From: an uncultured Eubacterium sp.
GTDB taxonomy: Bacteria > Bacillota > Clostridia > Lachnospirales > Lachnospiraceae
Reading direction: 5' to 3'
NCBI GenBank assembly: GCA_910586445.1
Contig: CAJUHV010000045.1
Coordinates: 1-31,325 of the forward strand
Length of the DNA stretch: 31,325 nucleotides
Shown: piece after piece, positions 8,632-18,400 of the stretch
How the letters are laid out: the number at the start of each line of letters is the position of its first letter
Numbering within the stretch: position 1 is the stretch's first letter
Program-made: the position numbers and the translations under genes
Notes under the pieces: model-generated
Told to the model about the DNA's origin: nothing
The model's input: only the letters and a program-made list of their open reading frames with translations
The model's database searches: none

Positions 8632-8783
8632 AAAATCATTCCCGCGATCTGCACTCCCCACTTAGCGGAGAATCTATCCCAAATTTAATCAACATAGCCC
8701 GCTATGCCTCATAAATTTGGGATAAATTCTCCACCAAGTGTGAAGCACATCTCACGGAAAGCATTTTTCAAACACGCTCTAGA
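8616..8783. repeat. Palindromic MITE-like element, copy B (168 bp)
   Basis: The outer 21 bases at each end are perfect inverted repeats (8616-8636 with 8763-8783; core AGCGTGTTTGAAAAAT). The repeat continues imperfectly inward, then GGAGAAT/ATTCTCC (8667-8673 with 8726-8732), a perfect 12-bp pair ATCCCAAATTTA/TAAATTTGGGAT (8676-8687 with 8712-8723), and an apex ATAGC/GCTAT (8694-8705). The whole element can therefore fold as one long hairpin. It carries no protein gene. Its left edge gives the stop codon of the upstream pseudogene. Confidence 0.88.
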
Positions 8784-8844
8784 CTATAATGTGCAGACCA
8801 ATAAAAGACAAGATGATAAAATAAAAAAGTCAAAGAAATGATAG

Positions 8845-8873
8845 TTGTATATTTATGGCAATAGTGATATAAT
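8845..8873 (+). promoter_or_regulatory. Putative promoter of the first Rpn-like gene
   Basis: TTGTAT (8845-8850) and TATAAT (8868-8873) with a 17-base spacer. The 200-base leader that follows holds an 8-bp hairpin TGCAGCGC/GCGCTGCA (8897-8918) but no convincing gene. Confidence 0.6.
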
Positions 8874-9078
8874 ACATTTGAAGCATATTTTCTCCGTGCA
8901 GCGCATTCAGGCGCTGCATGCCAATAAGTGGGGAGCACCCCGTCAATCGACAGTTTCTATAAGATGGCAGCAGTCATGCCTGCCGCCGGTCAGGAAAAGA
9001 AAATCCATGCTGAAAAACAGATAAAGAAAAAAGCAGGGGTTTTCCAGAAGGCTCCTGCACATACAGGAGGAGGAAATA

Positions 9079-10113
9079 TTGAGAAAAGATGAGGAATGGA
9101 AAAATTATTTTTATGATAATGCACGCTATGCGGACCTGGTCAACGGTGCGGCATTCGGCGGGCAGCAGGTGCTTACGGCGGACAGCCTTGGGGATCTGGA
9201 TGTCCAGACAGGTTTTGTGCGGGAGCCGGGCGGCGGAACAGGCAGAGCCCGCAGGCCGGGCAGCCGTGCAAAGGCTGGGAGGCGGCAGGGCGGCACCAAG
9301 TACCGTGACATGGTAAGGAAGGCAGTATTCGGGGAGGGAAGTGCGGTCATAGGCATAGAGCTAGAGGAGCTGATGGATTATTCCATGCCCCTGCGGGATA
9401 TGTATTACAGTGTCGGAGAATATGAAAAACAGGCTTCGCAGGTGCGCAGCCGTGCCCGCACCGAATACAAAGGCCTGAAGGGCGGCGGATTCCTGTACCG
9501 TTTCCCAAAAGGAACGCTGCTGCCGCCCGTCATGACAGTCATACTCTACTGTGGAAAAGAGGATTGGGACGGGCCGCGCACGCTGCATGAAATGCTGGAC
9601 TTTGCGTGCGTCCCGGATGAGATGAGGAAGATGGTGCCGGATTACAGGATCAACATACTGGAAGTGCGCAGGCTCAAAGATACGGGTATATTCCGCACCG
9701 ACCTGCGGCAGGTATTGGACTGCATACGGCTGTCAGACGATCGGACAGCGCTGAAAAGCCTGGTGGAAGGCGACCCGTATTACCGCAGGATGGAAGAAGA
9801 CGCGTACGGCGTGGTGGCATGTTATATAGGCATAGATGAGCTTTTGAGGGTGAAGGAAAATAACAGGAATGGAGGAAAGATAAATATGTGTTCAGCATTA
9901 AGAGAGATGATAGCAGAAGGAAGAGCGGAAGGAAGAGCAGAAGGAAGAAAAGAAGGATATAAAAAAGCAATGCGCAGGGGATCGAAAAAAAGGAAACAGG
10001 AAAGGGTCAGAATGGTGCGCAGCATGCTGGAAAGAAACATGGCAGAACAGGATATCTGCGACATCATCGGGTGTACACCCGGATTTGTCGAAAAAATACG
10101 GCAGACAATGTAA
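9079..10113 (+). CDS. Rpn-family recombination-promoting nuclease / putative transposase
   Basis: Member of the PD-(D/E)XK nuclease-like family often labelled Rpn or YhgA-like putative transposase; Rpn proteins in E. coli are associated with RecA-independent recombination and DNA cleavage. Start is TTG, chosen because AGGAGGAGG sits 5 bases upstream and no in-frame ATG fits. Family hallmarks: NARYADLVNGAAFGGQQV (15-32), YRDMVRKAVF (75-84), AVIGIELEELMDYSMPLRDMY (from 89) and TLLPPVMTVILYCGKEDWDGP (from 147). In relatives the second block usually reads IExQ; here Gln appears replaced by Glu (ELEE), so catalysis may be weakened. Residues 46-73 are an unusual Gly/Arg-rich insert. The C-terminus carries GRAEGRAEGRKEG and a short helical tail, as in many relatives. 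GC-rich codons set it apart from the AT-rich adhesin gene. A second family member follows after 90 bases. Confidence 0.8.
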   Translation: MRKDEEWKNYFYDNARYADLVNGAAFGGQQVLTADSLGDLDVQTGFVREPGGGTGRARRPGSRAKAGRRQGGTKYRDMVRKAVFGEGSAVIGIELEELMDYSMPLRDMYYSVGEYEKQASQVRSRARTEYKGLKGGGFLYRFPKGTLLPPVMTVILYCGKEDWDGPRTLHEMLDFACVPDEMRKMVPDYRINILEVRRLKDTGIFRTDLRQVLDCIRLSDDRTALKSLVEGDPYYRRMEEDAYGVVACYIGIDELLRVKENNRNGGKINMCSALREMIAEGRAEGRAEGRKEGYKKAMRRGSKKRKQERVRMVRSMLERNMAEQDICDIIGCTPGFVEKIRQTM

Positions 10114-10203
10114 AGTGTCTAGAGTGTATAAGTGCCAGTAAAAAATGAAGCTGCATTTTGTGCAGAATATGATACTATATAGGCAGGAGCAGGAGGCAGG
10201 GCC

Positions 10204-11190
10204 ATGAATACAGACACAAGCATAGCAAAAAATATTTATGCAGCAGACGGAAAGGCCAGGTATGATGCCGCCTGTAAGAGGCTGCTTTCAGAAAAGATTA
10301 TCCTGGCATGGATTATGAAAAGCTGTATAGAAGAATACTGCGGCTGCGGCGTGGATGAGATTGCGGAGAAGTATATAGAGGGCACGCCGCAGGTAGGCGA
10401 GGCGGCGGCAGCCCCGGATGAATCCCTGCGCACGCCCATGATACAGGGGGCCGGAAATGAGGATGCATCCCTGACAGAGGGGACAGTCACCTATGATATC
10501 CGGTTCCTTGCAGCAGCCCCGGTGTCCGGGGAGATGATCCGCCTGATCATCAATATTGAGGCCCAGAATGACTTTTATCCGGGCTATCCGCTGGTCAAGA
10601 GGGGCATCTATTACTGCAGCCGCCTGATATCCGCCCAGTACGGGACGGAGTTTGCAAATTCCCATTATGAGGATATCAAAAAGGTATACAGCATATGGAT
10701 CTGCATGAACCCGCCAAAAAGCCGTGAAAACAGCATCACCCGCTACTATATCGCGGAAGAAAGCCTGGCAGGCAGCGTAAGGGAGCGGAAGGCGGATTAT
10801 GACCTGATGGCGGCCGTCATGATCTGCCTTGGGAAAATAGAAGACTCCGGCACGGACCTGTTAAAGCTGTTAAACGTGCTGCTGTCCGCAGAGACGGAGC
10901 CGGGGGATAAGTGCCGGGTGCTGGAGGAAGACTTCCATATAAAGATGACCCAGAAATTGGAAAGTGAGGTGTCGCTTATGTGTAATTTGAGCAAAGGCAT
11001 AGAAGAAAGAGGGATTCAAAAAGGGATTCAAAAAGGGATTCAAAAAGGGATTCAAAAAGGGATTCAAAAAGGGATCGCAGCCATGGTGTCAACATTAAGG
11101 GAGCTGAAGGTAGAGGATGATATTATCGTGGGAAAGATACGTGAGAAATTTGATTTAACAGAGGAAACAGCAGAAATGTACATGAAATAA
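10204..11190 (+). CDS. Rpn-like PD-(D/E)XK nuclease family protein with GIQK repeats
   Basis: Second, distantly related member of the same PD-(D/E)XK transposase-like family. A strong AGGAGG lies about 9 bases before the ATG. The conserved core is TYDIRF (Asp98), then IINIEAQNDFYPGYPLVKRG (Glu119, Gln121) and YYCSRLISAQYGTEF, followed by KKVYSIWICMNPP. Unlike the upstream gene it retains the usual E-x-Q. Near the C-terminus the unit GIQK occurs five times in perfect DNA repeats (11011-11070), followed by a helical tail predicted from DDIIVGKIREKFDLTEETAEMYM. The role is not established; the family is linked to horizontal transfer and recombination. High-GC codon use resembles the upstream gene. 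Confidence 0.78.
   Translation: MNTDTSIAKNIYAADGKARYDAACKRLLSEKIILAWIMKSCIEEYCGCGVDEIAEKYIEGTPQVGEAAAAPDESLRTPMIQGAGNEDASLTEGTVTYDIRFLAAAPVSGEMIRLIINIEAQNDFYPGYPLVKRGIYYCSRLISAQYGTEFANSHYEDIKKVYSIWICMNPPKSRENSITRYYIAEESLAGSVRERKADYDLMAAVMICLGKIEDSGTDLLKLLNVLLSAETEPGDKCRVLEEDFHIKMTQKLESEVSLMCNLSKGIEERGIQKGIQKGIQKGIQKGIQKGIAAMVSTLRELKVEDDIIVGKIREKFDLTEETAEMYMK
11011..11070 (+). repeat. Five perfect 12-bp tandem repeats inside the second Rpn-like gene
   Basis: The unit GGGATTCAAAAA occurs five times in a row without a mismatch and encodes GIQK each time. Copy-number changes by slippage would keep the frame and only lengthen or shorten the linker. Confidence 0.95.
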
Positions 11191-11453
11191 GCATGTTATG
11201 GAGATCTATACCATTAAGTAAAAATAGTCTTTGCACTCATGCAGATATTTCGCATAATCCTGTCTTTGGCAGCTGAATACTGCAATATGCACATTTAGTG
11301 CTGGTTATATGAAAAAAATAACACCTATATGAGAAGCAGCCTATACGCTATATGTGTACGATGAATTTTGAAAAAATGTATTTACAAGCGGAATAGAAAT
11401 TGTTAATCTTAATTTATACTGGCATATCGTAATATTTGTCAGTAATACCGACT
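11191..11453. other. Intergenic region without a recognisable gene
   Basis: AT-rich sequence of about 260 bases. I see no open frame with a ribosome binding site, no convincing U-tailed terminator after the Rpn-like gene, and no known riboswitch core. Only short local pairings such as GGTTAT/ATAACACC (around 11302-11326) are visible. Confidence 0.5.
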
Positions 11454-11500
11454 CACGAGCGTTAATGTTTAAAGCGTTATGGTAAACTACATTGCTCGTG
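11454..11500 (+). promoter_or_regulatory. Structured leader hairpin before a small membrane peptide gene
   Basis: CACGAGC plus AATG (11454-11467, with a GTT bulge) pairs with CATTGCTCGTG (11490-11500), and the loop can close further by TTTA/TAAA. A TATAAT lies at 11522-11527 without a matching -35, so the hairpin is either upstream DNA (operator-like) or part of the leader RNA if transcription begins earlier. No T tract follows. It does not match a riboswitch class I know. Confidence 0.45.
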
Positions 11501-11553
11501 GGTATAAGGAAAATTTCCTAATATAATACTTAAAGAAAAGGGAGGAGCTTACA

Positions 11554-11688
11554 ATGCTTGAGACAATAGCTATGGCAGTACTGGGAGGTCTTTGGGAAAT
11601 CGGAAAAATTGCAATTGTGATCGTACTGGCGAAAGTTGCATTCATTATCTATGGCCTAAAGAAAGGAATCTACATGATCTCCCACTAA
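11554..11688 (+). CDS. Small hydrophobic membrane peptide, 44 residues, unknown function
   Basis: ATG at 11554 is preceded by an excellent GGGAGGAGC (11540-11548). The 44-residue product begins MLETIAMAVLGGLWEIGK, continues with a strongly hydrophobic stretch (about residues 19-34, IAIVIVLAKVAFIIYG) and ends KKGIYMISH. This predicts one membrane segment with a positively charged C-terminal side. Small size and hydrophobicity fit a regulatory or transporter-associated peptide, a type I toxin-like peptide or a bacteriocin-like product; nothing in the sequence decides between these. No partner gene lies beside it. A 9-bp hairpin follows the stop. The ribosome binding site and free-standing leader are the main reasons to believe it is real. 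Confidence 0.6.
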   Translation: MLETIAMAVLGGLWEIGKIAIVIVLAKVAFIIYGLKKGIYMISH

Positions 11689-11690
11689 GA

Positions 11691-11739
11691 AGACTGAAAG
11701 GCAGTGCCTTGCTGTAGGAATGTGAGGCACTGCAGTCGG
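11691..11739 (+). terminator. Stem-loop after the small peptide gene, possible weak terminator
   Basis: GCAGTGCCT (11701-11709) pairs perfectly with AGGCACTGC (11725-11733). An outer GACTG/CAGTC pairing is possible. There is no T-rich tract after the stem, so it may stabilise the 3' end or act otherwise rather than terminate strongly. Confidence 0.45.
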
Positions 11740-11817
11740 TAAAATGAAGTGCAATGTCTAGTTTATAAATATTTTTCTAACAATTATCATTTTATTCAAA
11801 AATATCCCAGTATAAGG

Positions 11818-11847
11818 TTAAGAATTTAAGAAATAAGCCGATATAAT
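11818..11847 (+). promoter_or_regulatory. Possible distal promoter of the adhesin operon
   Basis: TTAAGA (11818-11823) and TATAAT (11842-11847) with an 18-base spacer. No better match was found nearer the adhesin start, so the operon may carry a leader of nearly 600 bases. The -35 is weak. Confidence 0.3.
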
Positions 11848-12176
11848 ACTAAACTATCTAACGGGATAAGTCTGTACGTCCAGTCATAATTTGACCGAAC
11901 ATACATGCTTTTCTCTGAATATAGATTATAGTATACCGTTATGCGGAGATTTATTGTGCGGTATGCTGTGACGGCAGTATATGATGGGATCTGAATCCGG
12001 CACAGAGATGTCCTTACCCCTAGCATGGACAGAGCATTCAAAAGGCAGCGTGCGATGTAATGAAGCTCTTGATGAAATGCCTTTTTGGCTGTCTGTTCAG
12101 ATCATAGCATTTTGATGCTGTAGCAGGATGTCCTGTCAGGCGTGATTCTGATCACACATTTGTATATTGCTGCGTT
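11848..12176. other. Long non-coding leader region before the adhesin operon
   Basis: No open frame with a ribosome binding site is visible. Small hairpins occur, for example AGCAT/ATGCT and AGGA/TCCT around 12106-12137 and GTGAT/ATCAC near 12143-12155. No c-di-GMP, T-box or other known riboswitch core was recognised. Confidence 0.4.
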
Positions 12177-12332
12177 GGAGCATGATTGAAAATCGATTTC
12201 TGTACCCTGCGCACCGTATTTTGTATGATGCTTTTTCACACTCGGTCAGCGGTGCTGTGCCATCCCCACGTAGAAGAGGTGTCCTGCTAAGTATGGTGCG
12301 CAGAGTGCAGAAGAGGGTTTTGGTTATGCCCC
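12177..12332. repeat. Long imperfect hairpin element in the adhesin leader
   Basis: The 22 bases at 12197-12218 (CTGTACCCTGCGCACCGTA core) match the reverse complement of 12292-12313 (TATGGTGCGCAGAGTGCAG core) at 18 positions. Pairing extends outward to GGAGCAT/ATGCCCC (12177-12183 with 12326-12332). Inward, most mismatches are C/T changes that would keep G:U pairs in RNA. This suggests either a second kind of palindromic element or a structured leader RNA. Open frames on both strands across it are best explained by this element. Confidence 0.55.
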
Positions 12333-12428
12333 TCAGAATGTATTTGAGTATGAATATGCTCTGGGATGATTCAGATGATCCGGAAAATTTAGTCTTCATT
12401 ATTAGGTTGACGGAGAGGAAGGTAATTT

Positions 12429-15400
12429 ATGTACAAGGACGTATGGAAAAAGTTTGGGCTGAAAATATTAATTATTTTTTGCTCTGTAATGTTATTAGGA
12501 GGGGTGGCGGTAGCTGCGCCGAGGCTGCGGGCGAGTAATAAAATAAGTCTTGCAGATGCAGTGGCGAATGGACAGCTTACAGCAAATACAGTCCGATATT
12601 CATTAGATCCAGATCGATTTAATGCAGATGGGACTCCTGCGTATGATACAGTGGGCAGTATAGCATTGCCGACATCTTTTGAGTATAGAGAGAATTCAAC
12701 TGATACTCCAACGCAGATTCCGGTAGGTGTTATTCAAGTGAATACAATTTCAAGTGATGATACTTATAGGAGCATGGGTACAAAACAAGTGCAGCTTTCA
12801 ATTTCTGGTGGGGCAAGTGATTTGTTTGAAGATACAACAGATGCGGTAGTATTTAGTTATAATATAGAACGGGGGCAATACACGACGCTTTCCAATCAAA
12901 AATACACTCCTACTGAATATGAAGTACAGCAGTCAGGTTATCCCAATTTAAGTCAAAATGACTTGGAAGTAAAGGTTACTTATAACGGTCGAGAGTATAC
13001 ATTACCAAAAAATGAAATTTATTTTAGCACATCTGAGAATCCAATTACTGGAGCAGGCACATATCAGCATTATATAGCATTTGCAAACTTTACGAGCACT
13101 AATGCACAGAATAATGACGCATCAGGTCGTGCAAAGCACAATATGTCTTTATATATTAAGAAAAATGTACGGTATCTTACAGCTTATTATGATGGAAAAG
13201 TACTTAATTCGGATTATGCTATCAACCGGAATCAGACAATGGATATCAGTAAATTAAGAATAGTTGATGGAACAACAGATATCTATGGTGGGAGTTATCC
13301 GAGTACTAACAGCCCTAAAGTCAGCGTAGAATTTACAACTACTGGGGTATCAAAACCGTTTTTAAGAATTACTGGCGTTGATGGTACCGGATATTTTGGA
13401 ACATATGACTTAGAATTTAGTTTTGAACAATCTGGAGATTACTTTGTTCTTCCTGATGCTGCGATTTTTCCGCGGGTAATTGATTATGATGATTATAATG
13501 GATACATCAATAAGCCGAAGCAGCTGACAGGTAGTAAAGGTGGTACTTATACTATAAATAATGATTATACTGTAAGTGATGACAGTTTTGTGTTTATAGA
13601 AAATGATAATTCTAATGAAATTGATAAAAAATATAATCCGACAGCAGGACGTGTACGTTTTAGAGCTGTAGGTATTAATAATATGGCCGGTGTAGAGACG
13701 CCGTTTAACTATCATGTAAGCCGAAATTTGGCAGGAACAACTAAAGCAAATGTTGTAGTTACCTCCCAAAAAGAGTTTATTTATGATACAACTCCTCAAG
13801 TGCCAGAATTAGAAGTTTCATTTACAGACAGCTATAATGGAAAATCTATATTAAGGGATAAGGATTATACAGTATCCTATAATTATTATAATCAAAGTAC
13901 TGGAAGCATGGAACCACTTCCTTCTGGAGATAAGCCAGTAAATGCAGGTACATATGAAATTGTAGTAACAGGAACTGGAAGTAAAGATGCCGGTGGATAT
14001 TATGGTAAGACCTCAACAACTTTTGAAGTTAAGCCGAAAGTTTTTGATTCTGCAAATTATGAACTGAGATTAAAAGGACTCTATCAAACAGAAAAGCCAG
14101 CAACATTTTTCTATACAGGAGATGTGCCGGAAATGAAAAATGCTGTTGTAGTTGATAAAGATAAAAATACAGCAGTAGAAAATGTAGGTAATTGGAATTC
14201 GCCAAATTATACAGTGAAAATCTTCAAAGGTACTGTGGAGATGAATATAGAAGATGATGAATTCCCAGATGGTGATGATTACCGTATTGTTTATACATTT
14301 GGCGGAAATTATGGAGGAACACTGGAAGCGCCTTTTAAAATCGTAGCATATGGAATGAGCCAGTGTTCGATTGTACTCCATGACCAGTGTACACATGATA
14401 CAAAAGGTAATAATAATGAGCATATATACGATGGAACAGCGCATGATCCAGATATTGAAGTATGGTATCATCGTGGACAGTCCGATCAAATTGAACTGCC
14501 AGAGAGTTCTTATGAGAAAGTATATATAGACAGAAATGGCAATGAATCAGATAACATTAATGCAGGTACAGTAGCTCTGACTGTAAGGAGTGTAAACAAT
14601 CCAGATGATAAGAAGACGACAACATTTGTTATTCGGCCTCAGACTCTAGCAGATCCACAGCTGCCAGTAGATGAATATACAAATGGCAAGCACGACTATG
14701 CAGGACAGTCATATCCTGCGTTGGATACAGTTACTCTTGCAAAAATGGCTGATCCGCTGAATCTAAACACCGATTATACAATCGAAGGTTTATATTATTG
14801 GAATGGCTCAGCTTATGAAAAAGTAACAGCTGCAACGTATCCAAAGGTAAGTGAGGCAACAGACAAATATGAATATGCATTTAAAATCACTGGTAAAGGC
14901 AATTATCAGGGAGATGCTTTTACAAATAAGTTTGAGCTGACGCCAAAAAGTATCGGTAATACCACAATGGAAATTCCAGATAAGCCAAGGAGTGATACCA
15001 GTGATAATGAAACTTATGTAAATAAGTCATTAAAAGTGTATGACAAAGACTTTGGCGGCAACAAGGGCACGTTATTAGTATTAGGTACTGACTATATCAT
15101 TGAGTCGATAGATCCGTCAGGTACAAATATACCTGATGATCTGGATAAAAACGGTGAGATCAAAGTTACCATTAAAGGTATAGGCTGTTATACTGGTACG
15201 AATACAGTGACGTATCATTATGGAGATAGCATAAAAAAGGTAAGTGTATTTCGTAAGAGGCAGCCGCTTACATTGAGAGATGGTGCATACTGGATCGAGG
15301 GAACATTTACAGCTGGAAGTACAAATAGTGGTTACAATGATATCATCTTTTTAGAAAACGGCGAAATATTAGATAACAGTATTTACTTACAGGATGGAAA

Positions 15401-18400
15401 CGAAAAGCTTTATTACAACGAAAATTACACAATAAATGCAACTTATGAAAATTTAAATGGTGGTGATGGCGATCGATTAGTGACAATAACAGTTACAGGT
15501 CAGCATGGATATTGGGATTCAATCATATTTAAGTTTTATGCAACAAAAACCAAGATTGCAACTGTAGAAATTAAAGATGAGGATATTTATGGCAATTCGC
15601 CTTTGCAGTATACTGGGCAGGAAGTTATTCCAGTAATAGTTGTAACAGGTACTGATGGTAAAGAGTTGCAGAAAGATATAGATTATAAAGCTACGTTTGG
15701 AGAAAATACCAATGCAGGTGTGGTAACGGTTACGATTACAGGACGTGGAGATTATGAGGGAACAATCGAAAAGCAATTTACAATTGCACCTCGTGATATA
15801 TCAAATGCGACAAATGATAAAAATATGTTCCATATTGATTATAGTTCAAAAATTCCATTTGCATATGAGACTGTGCACAATGAAGAAAAGAAAGATAATA
15901 GACCAGGCGCATGTCCACCAGTAGAGATTTCGTTTAGTGCGAACTGTACTTGGACTTCTGAAAGTACAGTAGAGATGCAGGAATACATCGACTTTAAAGT
16001 AACATATCAGAATAGTACACATGCGTGGGAGGCGGATTATCCAGGTGATCAAGCAAAACCGAAACCAAGCATATTAGTAGAAGCCCAAGGCGCAAACTTT
16101 ACAGGGCAGTTTACTTTGGAATATGAGATTTCGCGTATTCCGCTTAGTGAATGTCAGATTGATATCCCGGAGTATATGATTTTTAATGGCAAGGCTCAGG
16201 TACCGGAAATTAAAGTATACTACCAAGGAATGAAACTAAATTCTGAAGAATATGTAGCAAATATTGATAATAATGTGCTTGTCAGAGATAAAGAAAGCAA
16301 ATCAGCATTTGTATCTCTTCAATATACGCAAGATGGCAACTGTTCTGGACTTGCAACAAAAGAATTTAAGATCCGTGGTAATTTCAGCCGGACTGATGCA
16401 GATGCGGCTAAGAATTCCTATATTCATACAACGCCGAATATTATTCCATATGGAAATGAGGCAAATCCGATAGGAAGTAATCCAAAATATCTCAAGGATG
16501 CGTGGTTCTATCAAAAACAGGACAGCGAGACTGTATTCAATCCACGGGAAATGATGCAGGGGACAGATTACAATGTTGATTTTGATGCAGCATCAGCGAT
16601 TGTCGGAAGACATAATATCACAATAGAAGGTATTAATGATTTTATCGGATTCTACCGAGGCAGCCTTGAGTCGAATGATGGGCAGGTTATTCCAGATCCA
16701 GATGGTCAGGTTAGGGAATGTTATTTCTATATACAGGGTGATTTGAAGACGCAGGCAACATATACACAGCCAGGTGTGATCAGCTATGTTCCGGGACAGT
16801 CTTTATCCATGCAGGATATGATTAAGCCTGTTGTATGTGGCGGCAAGACTTTGGTATATGGTGTAGATTATACATTCCGTGCAGAGCCAGAATATAGTAT
16901 TGGCAAGCATACAGTTGTACTAGAACCAATCGGAGATGCAAAAAATTATTTGAAAAATACTTTGGAAATTTCCTACGAAGTAAAACAGGGAATTGACGGT
17001 ATTACAGCCAATATTAAGGATAGTTACGAATATAACCATGGTCATCCAGTAGTTACAAAAGAAGATATTACAATCACATTGAATGGCAAACCATTAAAGC
17101 CGAATGATTATGATTTATCATTTTTAAATGATAACAATATAAATGTAACGGCTGTTAGCGGAGCTGCTTTGATTGTTACTGGTAAAGGTGATTACAGCGG
17201 AGAAACGCGAATACCTTTTACGATTACGGCATACGATTTTACAAAGCATTACGCAGATGGAGATATTGACCTGGGAGCAGACGAAACCGTGCCTTATACA
17301 GGCAGTGAAGTATTTCCGACTGTAAATCATATTAAGGTGCAGACATCTAGATATGGTGAAGTTGATCTGACAAAGAAAGATCCTGTAGAATATCGGTTAG
17401 TTGGTGCAGGTGAAGGGGATCGTATTAATTACACGAAACCGGGTGCAGAAAAGCCAAAATGTCAGATTCGTAGTGCAAATAATAACTATACGGGATTTAT
17501 TGAATTTGAATACTCTATTCTCCAGAAAGATATTAATTCTGAAGGCATCGAGTTTGAAGCGATTTCAGATCAGAAATACTTAAATGGAAGGGAAATCAAA
17601 CCGATTCCGAGTGCAGCATATGCAGGCAGGCAGCTTTCAAAGGTGTTGTACAATATTGATACAGATTATAGCAATACACGTGCAGATTTTTCATATGAGT
17701 ATGTAACAGATTGTAGAAATGTAAATACACATCAGATACGTATACGAGGAATCGGCAACTTTACTGGAGAGACAGTTGTTGAATTTGAAATAATACCTAA
17801 GAATATTGAAGATGAAGATGTAGAATTAGTCTTTACAGGTGATCCATTAGTTTATAATGGACAGGAGCAGATACCTGCATTTGATTTAAAATATGCCGGC
17901 GATACGATTTTAAGCTACAATGGCAGTGATTTGATCTATTTAATTATGAAGGCTGCTCAGCTCTCAGCAGAGCATAATAAAAATGTAAATGATGGAGCAG
18001 TGCTTACGATTAAAGCAGTTGATCCTAATTATACAGGCAGCAAGAAGGTTCAGTTTAAAATAGACCCAGCATCACTGCAAGACCATACAAAGTTCGTATA
18101 CCGCTTAAATGTAGAAGAGCGTGTAGATCTCGGAAACTATAAGCTGAATCTGCCATTTGGTGATGATGAAGGCAATCCGGTAGCTAGGATTCCGGCACAT
18201 GCAGCTACGGCAGATACTTTGGCAGAAGGTCAGGTCGGCACATACTTTAATGATACAAAGAGTGCAAATAATGGAACATTCCTGATCGAGACAGAAGATT
18301 ACGATATTGAGCGTATGTATGTAGAGCCGGATACAGATGATGTAGAAATACGAGAAGAATATCGTCACGACAAACAGAAGCCGCCGTTTAGCTGGGCAGG

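Noticed and set aside
8964..9092. 42-codon frame ahead of and overlapping the first Rpn-like gene
   Set aside because: No ribosome binding site and no hydrophobic or motif content; it probably reads the leader and the AGGAGG of the real gene by chance.
11011..11070. Short regular repeats considered as a CRISPR array, along with those at 31041-31108
   Set aside because: Units of 12 and 17 bp are directly contiguous without spacers, and no cas genes are present.
11191..12428. c-di-GMP riboswitch before the small peptide or adhesin genes
   Set aside because: I looked for the conserved GEMM core segments because of the c-di-GMP gene nearby, and found none by eye.
12136..12538. Open frames on both strands just before and into the adhesin gene (12167-12538 plus strand, 12136-12399 minus strand)
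   Set aside because: They lie across an imperfect palindrome, lack ribosome binding sites, and one overlaps the adhesin signal peptide in another frame.
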